Positions 29,276-45,000 of a stretch of 64,000 nucleotides of DNA are shown here, piece by piece (position 1 is the stretch's first letter; the number at the start of each line of letters is the position of its first letter). A program made the translations under genes and the position numbers. Source of the stretch: Halichondria panicea. Lineage: Eukaryota; Porifera; Demospongiae; Suberitida; Halichondriidae. The notes beneath the pieces were generated by a model. The model was given only the letters and a program-made list of their open reading frames with translations, had not been told where the DNA came from and searched no databases. The stretch spans positions 6,270,071 to 6,334,070 of the forward strand of contig NC_087380.1 in NCBI RefSeq assembly GCF_963675165.1, written 5' to 3'.

Positions 29276-32200
29276 TGGGTGTGGGGGTAATATCAGCATG
29301 TGTGCTATGCAAATTGCTTAGGAAACAATCACGCATACGACCAAGAGTGCATGTCATGATAGGACTCATGATAACAATGTAACCTTATCCTAATAGCACT
29401 TGACTGACAGTCACGACAATAAAACTACATGCATCAATGACAAAGACGGTGCACAATCAATGAGACCACACCCACAACAGCATTAACTGATCATTATACT
29501 GCACCTTTCAGAAGAGGGTGTCCTAACAGCATAGCCGACAGAGACTGAGAGTCGTGATCCTTCTCTAAGCCCCTCGGTTGGGGGTGTGAGTGTGAGGAGT
29601 GAGGGGTGTGCTTGTGACGCTGTGTACCAGTTGCTGTTACGGGGGCGATACTCGGGCACAAACTGTGTGGGCGGGTAGGTGAGGTACGCTCCACTGGGTG
29701 TGGCCAGGTGACTGCAGAGATGGATAGAAATGTTAAACAAAGTGTTAAGTTCACCTCACACCAACACGAGCTTGCTCAAGCATGTACCCTACCACTGTTC
29801 ACACTCTAGACTAAGATACTGTAGCATCATCATAAATATAGCCTCGTCCCCACGCCTACTTCCTCTATAAAGCACTCGACATTGCAGTTCGATTAATATA
29901 TTAAGTGCCACCTTACGACAGTCTATAAGAGAAATGGCCAGTACAATATTCTTTATATCACATACCGTCTAGAGATGTAGTCACTGGGTGTATTGCTCCT
30001 GTCGACCCATTGTGAGGCAACGACTGAGCCTAGGGCAATCTCTGTCGCCACGCCCGCTGTCACCCAAGAGGGACGGCTCCCAGTTCCTTGTATGTAGGCG
30101 GACACTTCCTGTACGAGGTTCTGGTCATCGGCTGTGGGGGGTTGGCTGGGGGAGGTCAGTTGGAACGATAGGCGGTCTGAAAATGATAGAGGGTGGGAAA
30201 AATGAGACGAATGGACAGATAAAACACGAGCACTACCATGATTACACAATGACAATTTTGCCAGGGCATTTTTAAATGCACTTTGCTTGTACACACACCA
30301 AAGGTTCTATCTGAGAACACTCCAGTACTGATCAAACAGTTGTCCCACCTGTGAGAGAAGCTTTACAGAAGTAGTCACAACGTGGCGAGGTTGGTGCTGA
30401 CAGTGGCAGGTTGTGGTAGAGGGGTGGGCCAGATGGACGGGACGAGTAGGTTCCTGTAGGGGGCGGGGTTATGGGGAGGGGAGGGGTGCATTCTGATGGA
30501 CATACATGTATAGCTGGGAAAACTGTAATTGGATATAAGAGGTACTTCAAAGGGCTATACATTATATTTGTGAAAGCAACACATCATTAGATTCAATTTA
30601 GAGCAGACATCCTCGGGGGCAGACTAGCAATGGCTGTAATAAAGAGGTGGCCTGCTAAACACAGGTCCAATATAATTTATTATGGAGGGTGACCATTACT
30701 GGACATTCTGTGATCATTAAATAAATGCCATGTGAAACTCTGTAACTACTGTATTTCAAAAAACAAATCAAAGCGTACCTTGAACATTGGCGCTCGTTTG
30801 GAGTGTTGCCACGGTAACATCCTCATCGGCAACGATAACACAGACGTACATGGCCCCACTGTCAGTGCAGTGATACCGGGCAGGCACTTGCCTCACTACA
30901 AACGCAAAGTCTGTTTCAGCAGCAGTTGACTGTACAAGGAGTGTCTTAGTGACCGCTGCTGATAGGATGGTGCCGACGCTATGAGGGGGGAGGGGGGTTG
31001 GGTGAGTGAGTTCACATTGAGATAATATACATTGACTAATGATGTCATACAAGTATCAGTGTAGGTCGATCTTTACAATCTTCTTTTGCTCGCAAAGTGT
31101 GCATAATAATTTAATGCTCGCGAAACATTGTAGTAACTCAAAAATTCTTGTTGAAGGCTTTAACTATAATTATAATTATATGACGGACGGATTGAAGGAT
31201 TGGCACCACTTCACTTTTGTAGTATTTTGCCCGTATTATTTAGCTACGTATTATCCTCACCTAGTGCCATTCAGCACGGACACATCAACCTTCCCCATTG
31301 TTTCAGACTCTGACTCAGTAACAGGCACGTCCCCGAGAACATTGCTGGGCAGCAAAGGATGAAACAGAAGCTGATTGTTGTAATCGAACGCAAACGGGTA
31401 CGAGGACTTTCGCTCGGCAAGACGAGTGAGGGCGACAGAGAACAGGTGTTGCCAGGGTAACTCGGCATGAAGGACACCAATCAGTTGTGTTCCATTGATC
31501 ACAGGACGAGAAATAGTCAACACCCCCTCTGAGAGAGAAACAATACAACAAGAATATTAAAGTAGAGTATTCGTGAATTTGGTAAGGATCATCAACTAAA
31601 AATATATAAGCCTGGTCTGTAAAAAATGAGTAAGTACCGAAGAGAAACATATCAGCTACTGCCTACAAGAATAAGTAGATAACTTTGTAGGTGGCTAAAT
31701 AGACCATCCAACTACGTCATGTAGAGTATAATACCGTAATTGATGTAATTACAGCGCCACTCTAAACACGAAATTTTCGGCCATAAGTATAGCATCATAT
31801 AAATTCATTTGTTTTGTATACATAATTATAGTCTCACAAAAATAATTTTTTTTCTTCTGACGCTGTAATTACATCAATTACGGTAAGCCCATTCACTCAT
31901 GGACGAGCAAATGTGTAGTGAAAATGAAACATGTCATGCCAACACATTGACCTAAGGGATGATCATACGTACCTTGTGATATGCTGCTGGTGGCTCTTCC
32001 AGTGATTGGACTGGACGACTGTGGGGGGTCTGACGGGAGGGGGTAGAATCTCCCGGCCAGGGGTTGAAGAACAAGCGGAGTGTTGTCGTTCAATATCACA
32101 TTGACACCTCCACCACGACCAATCTGTAGGCCATGGAGACAAACCACGGTAAGTTCACAAGTGAAGTAGAGCAACTAGTAAGAGAATGGCACTTCAGAGG

Positions 32201-35200
32201 TTTTTGTTTATAATAATGGCAGTCACACAACAAGTTTAAGAACCTAGTTCTAAGCTTCAACAAAACATTTAACAGAAGAACGGTAAGTTCACAAGTGAAG
32301 TAAAGCAACTATATGTAGTATGATCTAGAGAATGGTATATTAGAAGTTTTTGTTTTGTAATTATGGCAGGAAAACTAGTTCTATGCTTCAAACAAAAGTT
32401 TAACAGGAGAATGTGCTCGTACATGTAGATCACTGTACTACAACTGTACTATACCTCCGAGAGTTCAGTGAACCGCGATGCTGTGAAGCTGCCTTCATTC
32501 ACAGCCCGATACGAGGACACCACCACTTCCATTAAATGTGGCATACTGCTGACAGTTTCCTCGAGACTGGACACCGCCTCAGAAAATCCATTAGTGATTC
32601 CAGGAACAATTGAGACCAGAACCTTGTCTGGGGATATAAGAATCATTATGTCAAGTGAGCTCTTGCATTCAGGCAATTCACACCTCGTTGGAATAGGGAA
32701 CATTATAGACAGCTAGCACAGAGGTTTCTTGGTTCTAACACTATACACCTTCACACACATAATGTGGTACCAAGAGTTATAATAGAGAGAGAGAGAGTAT
32801 GGAACGTAGGCATACATTGATATAGATTACATCACCCATGCTTGGATTGATCAGTGTGCAAATTCCAAGCCCATGACAGATACAGGAAGTCACGTTACTC
32901 TCTACATACATCTGATACACAGTATGCCTACGTTCGATACTCTCTTCTCTATCATATACTCTTGGTAGTACTTACAATGTACTACTGAGAACTTTCATAC
33001 ATGCCACGTACAGAAATACACAAATACCTGTGTCAGAATTGCTTGAGAACAGTCCGATACCGGTCTGGAATGCCGTCGTCATATTGGCATTGCTCATCTC
33101 TGAGACGGACGTGGCGAACTGTTCCATCTCAACAATGATGTCATCACACACGGGCACAACACGGGGATTAACACTATTAGCCAATCGAGTGATGATGAGG
33201 GGAAGATCTGTTAAACGATCAGGTCTCACCACGGCAACCTGTCAGGATGGAAAAACAACGTCTCAATGATTTGGCCCTAACTAAGAAACACAGTACATAA
33301 CATAACAATTAACCTCATGCAGTCAAGACTTATATATCGACAGCTGGACAAGATCTCTGAAGATCTGCTACGCAACTTTTAATCAATCGATATAACTATA
33401 AATTTATGCACGTGGAACCAGTTGAGATGCTATCATAATATCATATGTAACTAAGCCCTGAGGCATAATTATATGTGGCAGTAGTGGATTGGCAGCTCAC
33501 CATGTCCTGCTGAGTCAGGGATCTGATGATGCTCGTGGCAACTTCCTTCAAATTGACAATGTCAGTATTTGAAACGAATGAACTAGCATTAGAGGCGTCC
33601 AAGACTATCACCACCTCTAGAGGTCTCGATAACGCTCTTCTGTGCCACTGCCTGAGTATGTGTGAGGTGTGTGTGTGTGTGAGGTGTGTGTGTGTGGGTG
33701 TGGGTGTGGGTGTGTGTGGGTGTGGGTGCATGTGAAATTGGTGGATAGGAATAATTATCAACCTCTTTACAAGTATGAATTGTACACACGATGTACATTA
33801 AAGCCTTTGCAAACACTAACACTACGTAAGTTAACGAGTATGTGAGCATTGTTTGGGGGAGGGGTCAGAGTGAGTAATGTGTGTGTGGGGGTGTGTTATT
33901 GTGGGGGTGTGTCCACTCACTGTAATCGAGCATCCTTGACGACACAGTTGTCGGTGGATGAGGGACGAGGATATTGAATTAGCGGTCCCTCGTTTAGACC
34001 AAAGTACAGCTGACCTCCGTTAATAACACTGTGCTGAGTGAACAGAGCGGCTACTCTATCCGCTAACTCAGTATTAGAGAGACCATCACATTGGTGACAG
34101 CAAGCATTGGAACTGTGGGTGATTAGAATAGCCGTAGCGTTATCATACAAGCACATCAGTGCATGTTCGCATAACACATAGAGTGAACTGGGGGTCACCC
34201 CTTGGGCAGACCAACAGTGGTGAGTGGTGGCCTACTACACAGGTTTCTATGGAGACTTGAGGGTAACCTGACCCTACCAAACTGACCACAAAACACAGTT
34301 TCACTTGTACATGTATAGTACCAGGATTAGGTGAAGGATATATGATACTTCACTAGCACACACAGGCCAGGCACAGATGTATATAGAAACAAATGGCTAC
34401 TTTCACAACTACACCTAGCTGTTCTGTGCGGAGTTGTGCTTAAAAACTCACTCAGTGCTGCTACAACATTCCTGGGGAGACAGGGGGGTTGCCGTGCCTG
34501 TTTCCATAACAATATCGTCAAACAGGCTGAGGACAGAGTTCACAGGGCCAGTTAGGGTGGAGTCTGTCAACTGTGTGAGGGGAGGGAGTGAGTGACTGTG
34601 CTCACGTGCTCAGGTATTGACAATTGGTGTTTTCTACTAGGAAATGATCGATGTGCATGTGTTGCACAATTATTTTGATCACTAGCAAATAATTATTAAT
34701 GGTTTTGTGATGTACATTACTAGTTTACTAGTTTACTTATTACGACTGCCTAAAGGATGAGACATGTAACGATGTACTCTGATTAGATTAGTACAATAAG
34801 AATGAAAACGAAGCCATTGTAGTGCCGTCGCTACGCTCGGGATACTAAATCAGTGCCTTTGGGCTATAAAATCCCATAGACACCTCCAAAACAGTGTCTA
34901 ACTATTACACAGTATCAATCATGATCGAGTGTCCTCTTATTTAGTGTCTGCTCACCATCTCTTCAATCTGGCTCTGTGAGAGAGTGTTGTAGTTGAACTG
35001 AGCACCGCGATACGCACCCTGCAATACAGAGGAGGAGAGAGGGTAAAAACAGACAGACAGAAAGTATCACTTAATTGCTACCACATACCATAGGCTAGTA
35101 TGAAAACAACTAGTGCTCTAGCTGTACCAGTTGATACACACTGTGTACATACATGTGCTAATATCATTGTAAACCAATCACAAAATAATTACTGTGGAAT

Positions 35201-35594
35201 TTTAACACGTATAATTATTATGCTGCGTATGTACACATAATCATTAGACCACGCAGTTCTTCTTTAATTGCAATACCATCATACCTAAATATGTGTTTTT
35301 TCTGTGCATCGTAGGGGGTGGGGGGGGGGGCAGTAAACACCAACATTGATTAACATACCTGTAGTAACTATGGGTTACCTGGTACTACAGATGTTAGATA
35401 CACAAATAGCCATTGAAATCAACAATTAGGGTACAGAAACCATGTTATGTACAACATAGCCCAGTCTTTCAGTCTTTTGAAAGCAGTCAGTTAACTGGAA
35501 CTGTGTGTAGCTAAGTATGAGAAGATTGTTCTTACAGTTGAGCATTGCCAAGTTTCCTTGTCACCCCCACACACCACACACCACATACTGACCG

Positions 35595-35635
<41 letters not shown>

Positions 35636-38600
35636 CCTTATATGGTATTGGCATAGAACACCGAGGGTCTAGACAATCAATCTGTACTAGCTGCCTCTGC
35701 CATAGATACACAATTCTGATGGGAAAAACATTTCCAGAGCTTAGTTCGTTATCTTTATTAAAATTAATAAGTCACTAGCGTTCTTTCCCCTTTAACGGTA
35801 TGGCCCGCGAGACTAAGTTAATGTATTAAAAGTCAAAATTAACAAAACAACCGATTGAGCAAGCCAAGCGATATATAGCACCTAAGGCTATATACATGTA
35901 CCTGTAATTATGCTCCGTTTTATAGTATATGGCAACAACCACAACACATACTCTAAGAGATGGCCAAACACTTTTTACAATTAACGGGTGTTCACACATC
36001 AAATGACACATACAACACACACGACCATAAACCAACAAAAGCACAGAAGAGTCCTGCTATAACAACAGTGGTAAGCCATACCTACATGTACAGTGAAACT
36101 ACCAGCATGCCGACTCACCACAAGCCCTATATACAGTACATGTAAGGTATGATAGGTCATGTGCTCCCCCCTGGTGGCCACACAAGTCCGTGACCAAAAC
36201 CACTCAACAGTCACAAAGAAATTAGTTTTAGTTGCATGAGCAAACAACTCTAGGTAGTAAGAGAATTGATCACTAGGGTGTGGTACGTACATAACAGTGC
36301 AGCTGGCTCAGGCAGTCCATAGTCTTCACTGTCTCTCTGATACTCTGATACATCCCATTCATTACAACATTCATTACAAGAGAACTAAACAAAGAGCTAA
36401 CATCATTTGGTACCCAATAATTGTAAGTGGTGTAGAGTTGCAACGCTAATCCAAATCCTTCCCCATTTTGGGCTCTCACTAATAGCATTACTGCCTTAGG
36501 AGGTTAGCACTAACAACAAGCAGCTACACATAAACCAGCTAGCTACAGGGTGGCTATATCGTAGTGGTATAAGGTGTTTCTCCTATAGTGCCAGACAAGC
36601 ATTTCGTTTATAGACAAAACCATTATATTTGGTTATCACACTCTGTATACTTCTGACATGCAAAGTGTTAGATCATCTTAATACACTATATACCATGATG
36701 TAATCATGCGGGCATCATGGTTGTTAACAGGTGTTAGAACGTAAATGTGATAATCACGTGTGTACCAACTTTCCATTAACTATTTCACCGGATAAATTCT
36801 GCACACTCAACAAGTTACTTGTACAATAGTAGCCCATCAATAACAGTACTGCCTTCCACAGCTAATGTCCGAGGAAAGTGCTAACCTAAGCAGTTGTCTA
36901 CACACACACACAATAGACAGCTATACTACTAGAAAGAACCATCAAAACTAACTATTTCACCCCATGAATTCTGCATACTTCAACAGGTTGCTTAGTAGCC
37001 CATCAATAACAGTGCTACTTACACAGCTAACCTAGGCAGTAGTCTTACACACAGAATGACACATACACTTTATATTCTACTAGAGCTATCAAAAAACGAA
37101 GGGATAATTCATATTTAACACAGGCTGAAATATGAAGTTACTTTTTGAATGTTCAATCAATAGTGAAAACATCACATGACTGAGGTACAATGTATATATC
37201 ATATATAAGCTGTATACAATGCACCTGCAACCTCGTAGGCGACCAAAGACCACACAAAATGCAGGTGGCTGGCACACTAGCAGAGCAGGCTAATTGGACA
37301 TGGTATCCAAACTACAATGGTCGTGTTATTTCATTACACCTGCTTGCCAAACTGTTTCTGCCAGAATAGGGCATAATCATCGACCATCAGAGGGGTAATG
37401 TACATAACCACGTACATACATATCATCGACCTAACATACATAACCACATACGAGCATAATCATCGACCATCAGAGGGGTAACATACATAACCACATACGA
37501 GCATAATCATCGACCATCAGAGGGGTAACATACATAACCACGTACGAGCATAATCATCGACCATCGGAGGGGTAACATACATAACCACGTACGAGCATAA
37601 TCATCGACCATCGGAGGGGTAACATACATAACCACGTATGAGCATTATCATCGACCATCAGAGGGGTAACATACATAACCAAGTACGAGCATCGTACAGG
37701 AAGTACAGGCAGTATCATCGACCATCAGAGGGGTACATAACCACGTACGAGCATAATCATCGACCATCAGAGGGGTAACATACATAACCACATATGAGCA
37801 TTATCATCGACCATCAGAGGGGTAACATACATAACCACGTACGAGCATAATCATCGACCATCAGAGGGGTAACATACATAACCACGTATGAGCATTATCA
37901 TCGACCATCAGAGGGGTAACATACATAACCAAGTACGAGCATCGTACAGGAAGTACAGGCAGTATCATCGACCATCAGAGGGGTACATAACCACGTACAT
38001 ACAGTGACTGAACGCTACATGCACTGCAAGCACACTTGAATCAGCCGGCCGCCTTTCCCTAGGCGCGCCCCAGCCCTAGTTAGCTAGCTAGCTATAACCA
38101 TGAGCAAAGCCAGAATACAGTGCCAACTATTATACCTTATACTGTACTAATGGTAGAATTGGAGATGCAGTGCGACTCAGACTACCAGGCCGGGGTATTG
38201 GTAGACTAGTGACTCGCTACTAATTACTACACGTCTACTACCAGTCGTAGTTACAAGTCATAAATTACGTGCTCAACGATTCGTACTGACACTGACAGTA
38301 TATATGTACAGCATGCACAGATAAAGTATGTCATCTATTGGATGTAATTGGGGGCATTGATTAGCTGCAAACATTACACACATACCGTGCTTACAGCGAT
38401 GGTAAGCTACAAAGGGAGACCTGCTTTGATCGAGTTAGGTCTGCTATCAAAACAATCGATAAGATACGAACAACTGAAATACACAACAGTCGTATACAGT
38501 ATACAAAATGGGTAGATCTAGTTAAAAAAACATAGACCTGTGGTAGTTGACACTTCATGATTTTAATCAAGGCTCAGTACAAAAATTTCTCTCAGCTAGT

Positions 38601-38763
38601 CTGAGCTTACCTCAAGCTGATCAATCCCCAGTCCATCATTTCTGATGTCCTGAAATCTCTGAGCCAGATCTTGCACAACTTGGCCGATATTCACGGATGA
38701 CAGCTGAGCTGTCACACTGATCACCAGCAGGGAGAACACCACAAAGACACACCTTGCAGCCAT
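25493..38763 (-). CDS. CACHD1: VWFA and Cache domain-containing protein 1 (alpha2delta-like membrane protein)
   Basis: Exons: 38763-38611, 35018-34956, 34570-34452, 34112-33921, 33651-33501, 33238-33028, 32627-32455, 32123-31973, 31528-31261, 30978-30779, 30522-30349, 30176-29966, 29711-29505, 29222-28883, 28727-28668, 28399-28319, 27514-27423, 27036-26905, 26455-26280, 25818-25493. They give about 1159 residues. Order: signal peptide (MAARCVFVVFSLLVISVTAQ); VWA domain near residues 185-400; Cache region (VINGTQLIGVLHAELP, YLTYPPTQFVPEYRPRNSNW); Cys-rich block with the CACHD1 hallmark RIPGTNAF and CECPC; ECSWC; one TM helix (AVVLLALIVALVVW); short tail. Human CACHD1 modulates CaV3 channels at the plasma membrane. 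The MIDAS-like motif is DASNAS, not DxSxS/DxGxS. The RIPGTNAF and CECPC blocks favour CACHD1 over CACNA2D. One further candidate exon (36494-36291) is listed separately. Confidence 0.92.
27652..28137. repeat. 14-bp minisatellite, about 34 copies, in a CACHD1 intron
   Basis: The unit ACTATAGGCAGCAC varies at few places (CAGC/CACC/TACC, and CAC versus CAT before ACTATAGG). It fills almost 490 bases between CACHD1 exons 28399-28319 and 27514-27423. Variant units are interspersed in runs, the pattern left by local block duplication. Confidence 0.95.
29224..29271. repeat. (GT)n microsatellite next to a CACHD1 acceptor
   Basis: About 24 GT dinucleotides lie immediately before the acceptor of exon 29222-28883. 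On the coding strand the intron therefore ends in (CA)n-CACAG. The repeat replaces a normal polypyrimidine tract. Confidence 0.9.
31732..31885. mobile_element. 154-bp MITE with about 25-bp terminal inverted repeats
   Basis: Begins TACCGTAATTGATGTAATTA and ends with its complement TAATTACATCAATTACGGTA. The interior is AT-rich and non-coding. It sits in a CACHD1 intron. Perfect TIRs suggest a fairly recent insertion. Confidence 0.85.
32152..32380. repeat. Direct repeat pair in a CACHD1 intron
   Basis: Two copies, at about 32152-32228 and 32284-32372, share GTTCACAAGTGAAGTA followed by AGCAACTA, AGAGAATGG and TTTTTGTTT words. A local tandem duplication of about 130 bases. Confidence 0.7.
32770..32965. 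mobile_element. 196-bp MITE with about 45-bp imperfect TIRs
   Basis: The left end CCAAGAGTTATAATAGAGAG and an inner GAACGTAGGCATAC are matched inversely at the right by GTATGCCTACGTTC ... ATACTCTTGG. It contains no frame and lies between CACHD1 exons 33238-33028 and 32627-32455. Confidence 0.82.
35597..35632. repeat. (CA)n microsatellite
   Basis: Uninterrupted CA dinucleotides in the large first-intron region of CACHD1. Smaller CA/GT tracts occur at 15278-15360, 33660-33730, 39337-39356 and 41336-41372. Confidence 0.85.
36291..36494 (-). CDS. Candidate extra CACHD1 exon (68 codons)
   Basis: An open minus-strand segment is bounded by AAG/GCAG and TAT/GTACGT. It is phase 0 at both ends and would insert cleanly between the first exon (ending at 38611) and the exon at 35018. 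The translation (NEGFGLALQLYTTY-like start, later YQSIRETVKTMDCLSQLHCY) resembles the helical region expected before the VWA domain. However, the acceptor has a poor pyrimidine tract and no family match was recognised. An alternative acceptor at TTTAG inside breaks the phase. Confidence 0.3.
37371..37998. repeat. 47-bp minisatellite with higher-order structure in CACHD1 intron 1
   Basis: The unit GCATAATCATCGACCATCAG + AGGGGTAACATACATAACC + ACGTACGA is repeated about 12 times. A variant block carrying GTACAGGAAGTACAGGCAGT occurs twice, at about 37690 and 37930, with identical neighbours. A roughly 240-bp superunit was therefore duplicated on top of the 47-bp period. Confidence 0.93.
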
Positions 38764-39038
38764 TAGGAAACACTAGGCTCACTGTACTAGACTGCAGCTT
38801 AGCTAATTAATCTTTACTGAACTTTGTTCTAGGAGTAGCTTGTAATAATGACACCATTGACCACAGTACAAGGAATTTTGCAAGAGTGCTTGTTGCGGTT
38901 GACCTCGCGGCTTCCTGGCGATGAGCCACTTCCTTTGATCACCAATTATCAATCTCATGAATAACTTGGGGACCCTAAAAAAATTTTGAAAAGCCCACAA
39001 AATTTGCTGCCCACGTGGTTGCGAAACAGAGAGAAGAG
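38764..39038. promoter_or_regulatory. Divergent promoter between CACHD1 and FDX2
   Basis: The two start codons lie 275 bases apart, back to back. A GC-richer patch (GGTTGACCTCGCGGCTTCCT, about 38896-38916) is notable in AT-rich surroundings. No TATA box seen; inferred from geometry. Confidence 0.5.
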
Positions 39039-41564
<2,526 letters not shown>

Positions 41565-42045
41565 CTATTATTATAGTCTTTGCTGTTTTCTATTGCTGTG
41601 TGTATAATCATTTGTATGTGTTGTGATGATGAGCATAAGTATTTTTGTGTGAATGTAGTGTGTAACCTCAATCGATACGTACGGAGGCGAATATTGAACA
41701 TGCAGTTTGTCATGATCATAGCCTAAGTAGTTGGATTGCGTACAAGTACAGATGCACTTAAAAGTATAATTATAGTGATTATAGTGGAAAGTAAAATTTA
41801 ATGTTTCAAACATTAAAATAATGGACAAGTCTAGTCGTAAAGTCGTAAACTTTTACCTAAAGTGAACCTCCCCTTTAATTGTATATCCATTACTGCCATT
41901 GTATTGACGTATACGTATGTACTGTATGTATACGCCTTTTATATCCCATAAATGATTGAAATCAACTCATTAACAAAAGTGGATTGGGTGTGTGCGTGTA
42001 CATGTACTAATCAAGCAATTAAAGTGTTCAAATTTCAACACAAGT
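41565..42045. other. Convergent gap between FDX2 and SREK1
   Basis: AT-rich 3' flanks of two converging genes. A GTATACG/CGTATAC palindromic cluster occurs near 41909-41935. No other feature was recognised. Confidence 0.45.
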
Positions 42046-45000
42046 TCAGTCATAACTAGAGTCTGTGTCTGGATCTTCGTTCTTCACCTTCTCTACCACT
42101 GGACTCCCCTCCCCCTCGGAACTGCCACGCCCACTAGTCTTAGGGGAACCCCCTGAGTCCTCACGGTCACGCCTATTCCCAACATCCTCTACGGGTGAGG
42201 GAGTGCGAGACTTGTGATGATGGCGGCGATGTTTCTTGGAGTGTTTCTTGCGTCTAGAAGATGATCTCTCATTAGGGCTGTTCTGGGGGGATGGGCTGCG
42301 GCTGTGGCTCTTGTGACGATGCTTCTTGCTCCTGGAGGGGGACGGGGTTAGTTGTAAAAGGTGACACATACAACAATTCCGTATAACTTGAAAATTTGGT
42401 GGGTGTTTTAATTTGGCAATTTGGCAGATTTTTACTGAAGATTGCCAAATTTAAAACCATCAAATTAAAGTTTCCAGTGGACACCAACGTCATTGCTGTA
42501 GTAGCCACGCTTGAGACGCCAAAAAAATATGCTAACTCGGTTTAAATGGCTCATTCGCCAAATACAATACCTGCCAAAATGCCCAGTTATAGAGGTGGCC
42601 TTGCTATCAGGGTTCAAACACATGCTATTAACAGAATAACCAGGCTGGTAATAGAAAGTAAACTGTTTATAGGGTGACCACAACACACAGGCTTCGCACT
42701 GTAACTGCACATTACTAGGAAGTTGTCTACAATGCCTACACCATTAGTACAGAGCAAGACTCTAATGAGGTCATGTACAGACAGAGCAAGACTCTAATGA
42801 GGTCACTTTGAAGTACATGTACAGACAACAACAGAATTATGTATACTGAAGATTTTACTCACTTCGATTTCTTAGGAGGCGGTGACTTCTCAGGGCTGGG
42901 AGAGACTGACTTCTCACGACGCTCGGATAACTCCTCCCTCCTCCGCTCTTGTCTCCGTGGTGACCTCGACTTTGACTTTCTACTATCCCTGCGCCTACGA
43001 GGGGGTGAGCGTGAACGAGACCTCGAGCGATGATACCTGCCTCGACGTGGTGGGGTTCTGGAGCGTGACCGTCTACGTACTGGAGATCTGGAATGAGAAC
43101 GTCTTCTTGGTGATCTGGAACGAGAACGTCTTCGTGGTGATCTGGAACGAGAACGTCTTCTTGGTGATCTGGAACGTGACCTTCTCCGTGGTGGGGTTCT
43201 GGAACGGGTTCTTTTACGTGGTGGAGTTCTAGAGCGTATCCTTATACGTGGTGGGGTTCTAGAACGTGACCTTATGCGTGGTGGAGTCCTGGAACGTGTC
43301 CTTCTTCGTGCACGGACTGAGGATCTGGAACGGGACCTCCTACGATATCGGTCTCTGGAGCGTGACGTTGAGCGACGCCTCTTGTCACGGGAACGGGACC
43401 TGGATCGTCGACGCTTGTCACGAGACCTGTATAAGTGAGAGGGTGGACTGACAAGCTATATACATGTAGAGATGCGTTACACATGTACACACACCATCAG
43501 TAAATTGTACAAGCCTGCCAAATTCTTGATTTCAGAGAAACATCATAAACTTCGATTCACACACACACACACCCCTCCCCACACACACACTGTACAATGT
43601 GGTGTACCTTGATCGTGACCTTGGTGGCCTCCTGATGGCAACTACAGGTACTTCTACCTCTGGCACCACGACACTGGCCTCAATGGCCATCATTGCCTCT
43701 TTGACCCTCTTCATGGCCTCGTCCACGTCCCTCTTGGTCTCCTGGGCAGTGGGGCCCTGAGGCTTCACTATGGCATTCTTGCTGTGGTTCACTCTGTGCG
43801 GTGGGGAGGGGTGTGGTGTGTGTGGAAGGTGGAGGGTGTGCGGTAAAGGCAGATACATCATAATATAGCAAAAGAATACAATATTACACACACTATGCAC
43901 AAAATGCACAATATTTACGTACATTTCTCTACAAATATCTACAATGTACTTATAAATTGACTATTTCCTTGATAACACTAGGGGGTACAAAAGTGGTCAC
44001 TGTAACGACATGAACAGGTTTCACTGTACATGTATGTCTATCATACAAGTTACGAGTTACACAGGCTAGTGCACGAGATGTGTACCAGAATAGGATGCCT
44101 CCAGGTCAGATGTACTGTACAGTAGGGAGGGGCGTATGCATGGCAACATGTGTAGGTAGTGTGTGCATGATATGTGTGGTGTGTGCGTGTTTATGTGTGC
44201 CAAAAAGAGAAAAGAAAAACCAATGATGACAGCATTATTTCAAAAGTGCATCATTGTGACAAAATATGCTATGGCTACTACATACACATGACTTGTACAT
44301 GCAGCTTGAGTGGGTGGGTGCCAACACATTCAATACATCTAGCATCCACATACAGTAAAAGGTAGCACACTAGAACCCTGTGCCTAAATACTCTCCTCGT
44401 GAACAAGGGATGGATGATGCACTCACTTGATTGGACGCTCTCCAAACATGGCTCCGTTGTATTGAAGGGCTATGGGCACAGACTCAGGTATTGCAAACTC
44501 AACAAACGCAAACCTAAAGAGTAAGACAAAGTGTTACTACAGCCAGTACATGTACATGATTGAGTATTATGTCTCTTGGATCTTTCCAGAAACAAAATTA
44601 GTCAGCAAAAATGAATAATCTGCTAAGCAGAATGGTTTACATTTAAATGTATGTGAAATCAAACCTAATAAGTTATCATTCATTTCCCTCACCTGGTGGG
44701 TTGGGTCTCGTCTCCGGCCATCCTCACGTATTTGATCTCACCACAAGGCTGGAAGAAAGTGAGCACCTGTTCAGCCGTCATGTTGCTAGCCAGGTTGCCG
44801 ACGTAGATGGTGCGTCGTATCTCTTCGATCTTGGTGGGGTCTACGTTACCAGTGAGAGGGGGAGGTTGGGGGACCACCGTGCCCATCATGGATATGAGGG
44901 GGGCAGTGAGCTGGGGGGTAGGTAATATCGTATATACACATGCATATATTGACAGAGCAAAGGTATCTAATGAGAACATAACGCTGTCACCAGACATATA

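Noticed and set aside
37371-37998. Regularly spaced repeats resembling a CRISPR array
   Set aside because: The 47-bp units are contiguous with no unique spacers, and the context is an animal intron.
25493-38763. Assignment to CACNA2D (voltage-gated calcium channel alpha2/delta)
   Set aside because: Shared VWA and Cache layout, but the RIPGTNAF block, the CECPC module, ECSWC and the long-TM C-terminus fit CACHD1 better.
42839-43451. Long plus-strand frames such as VIWNENVFLVIWN repeats
   Set aside because: Antisense reading of the RS-domain exon of SREK1, whose periodic codons produce periodic shadows.
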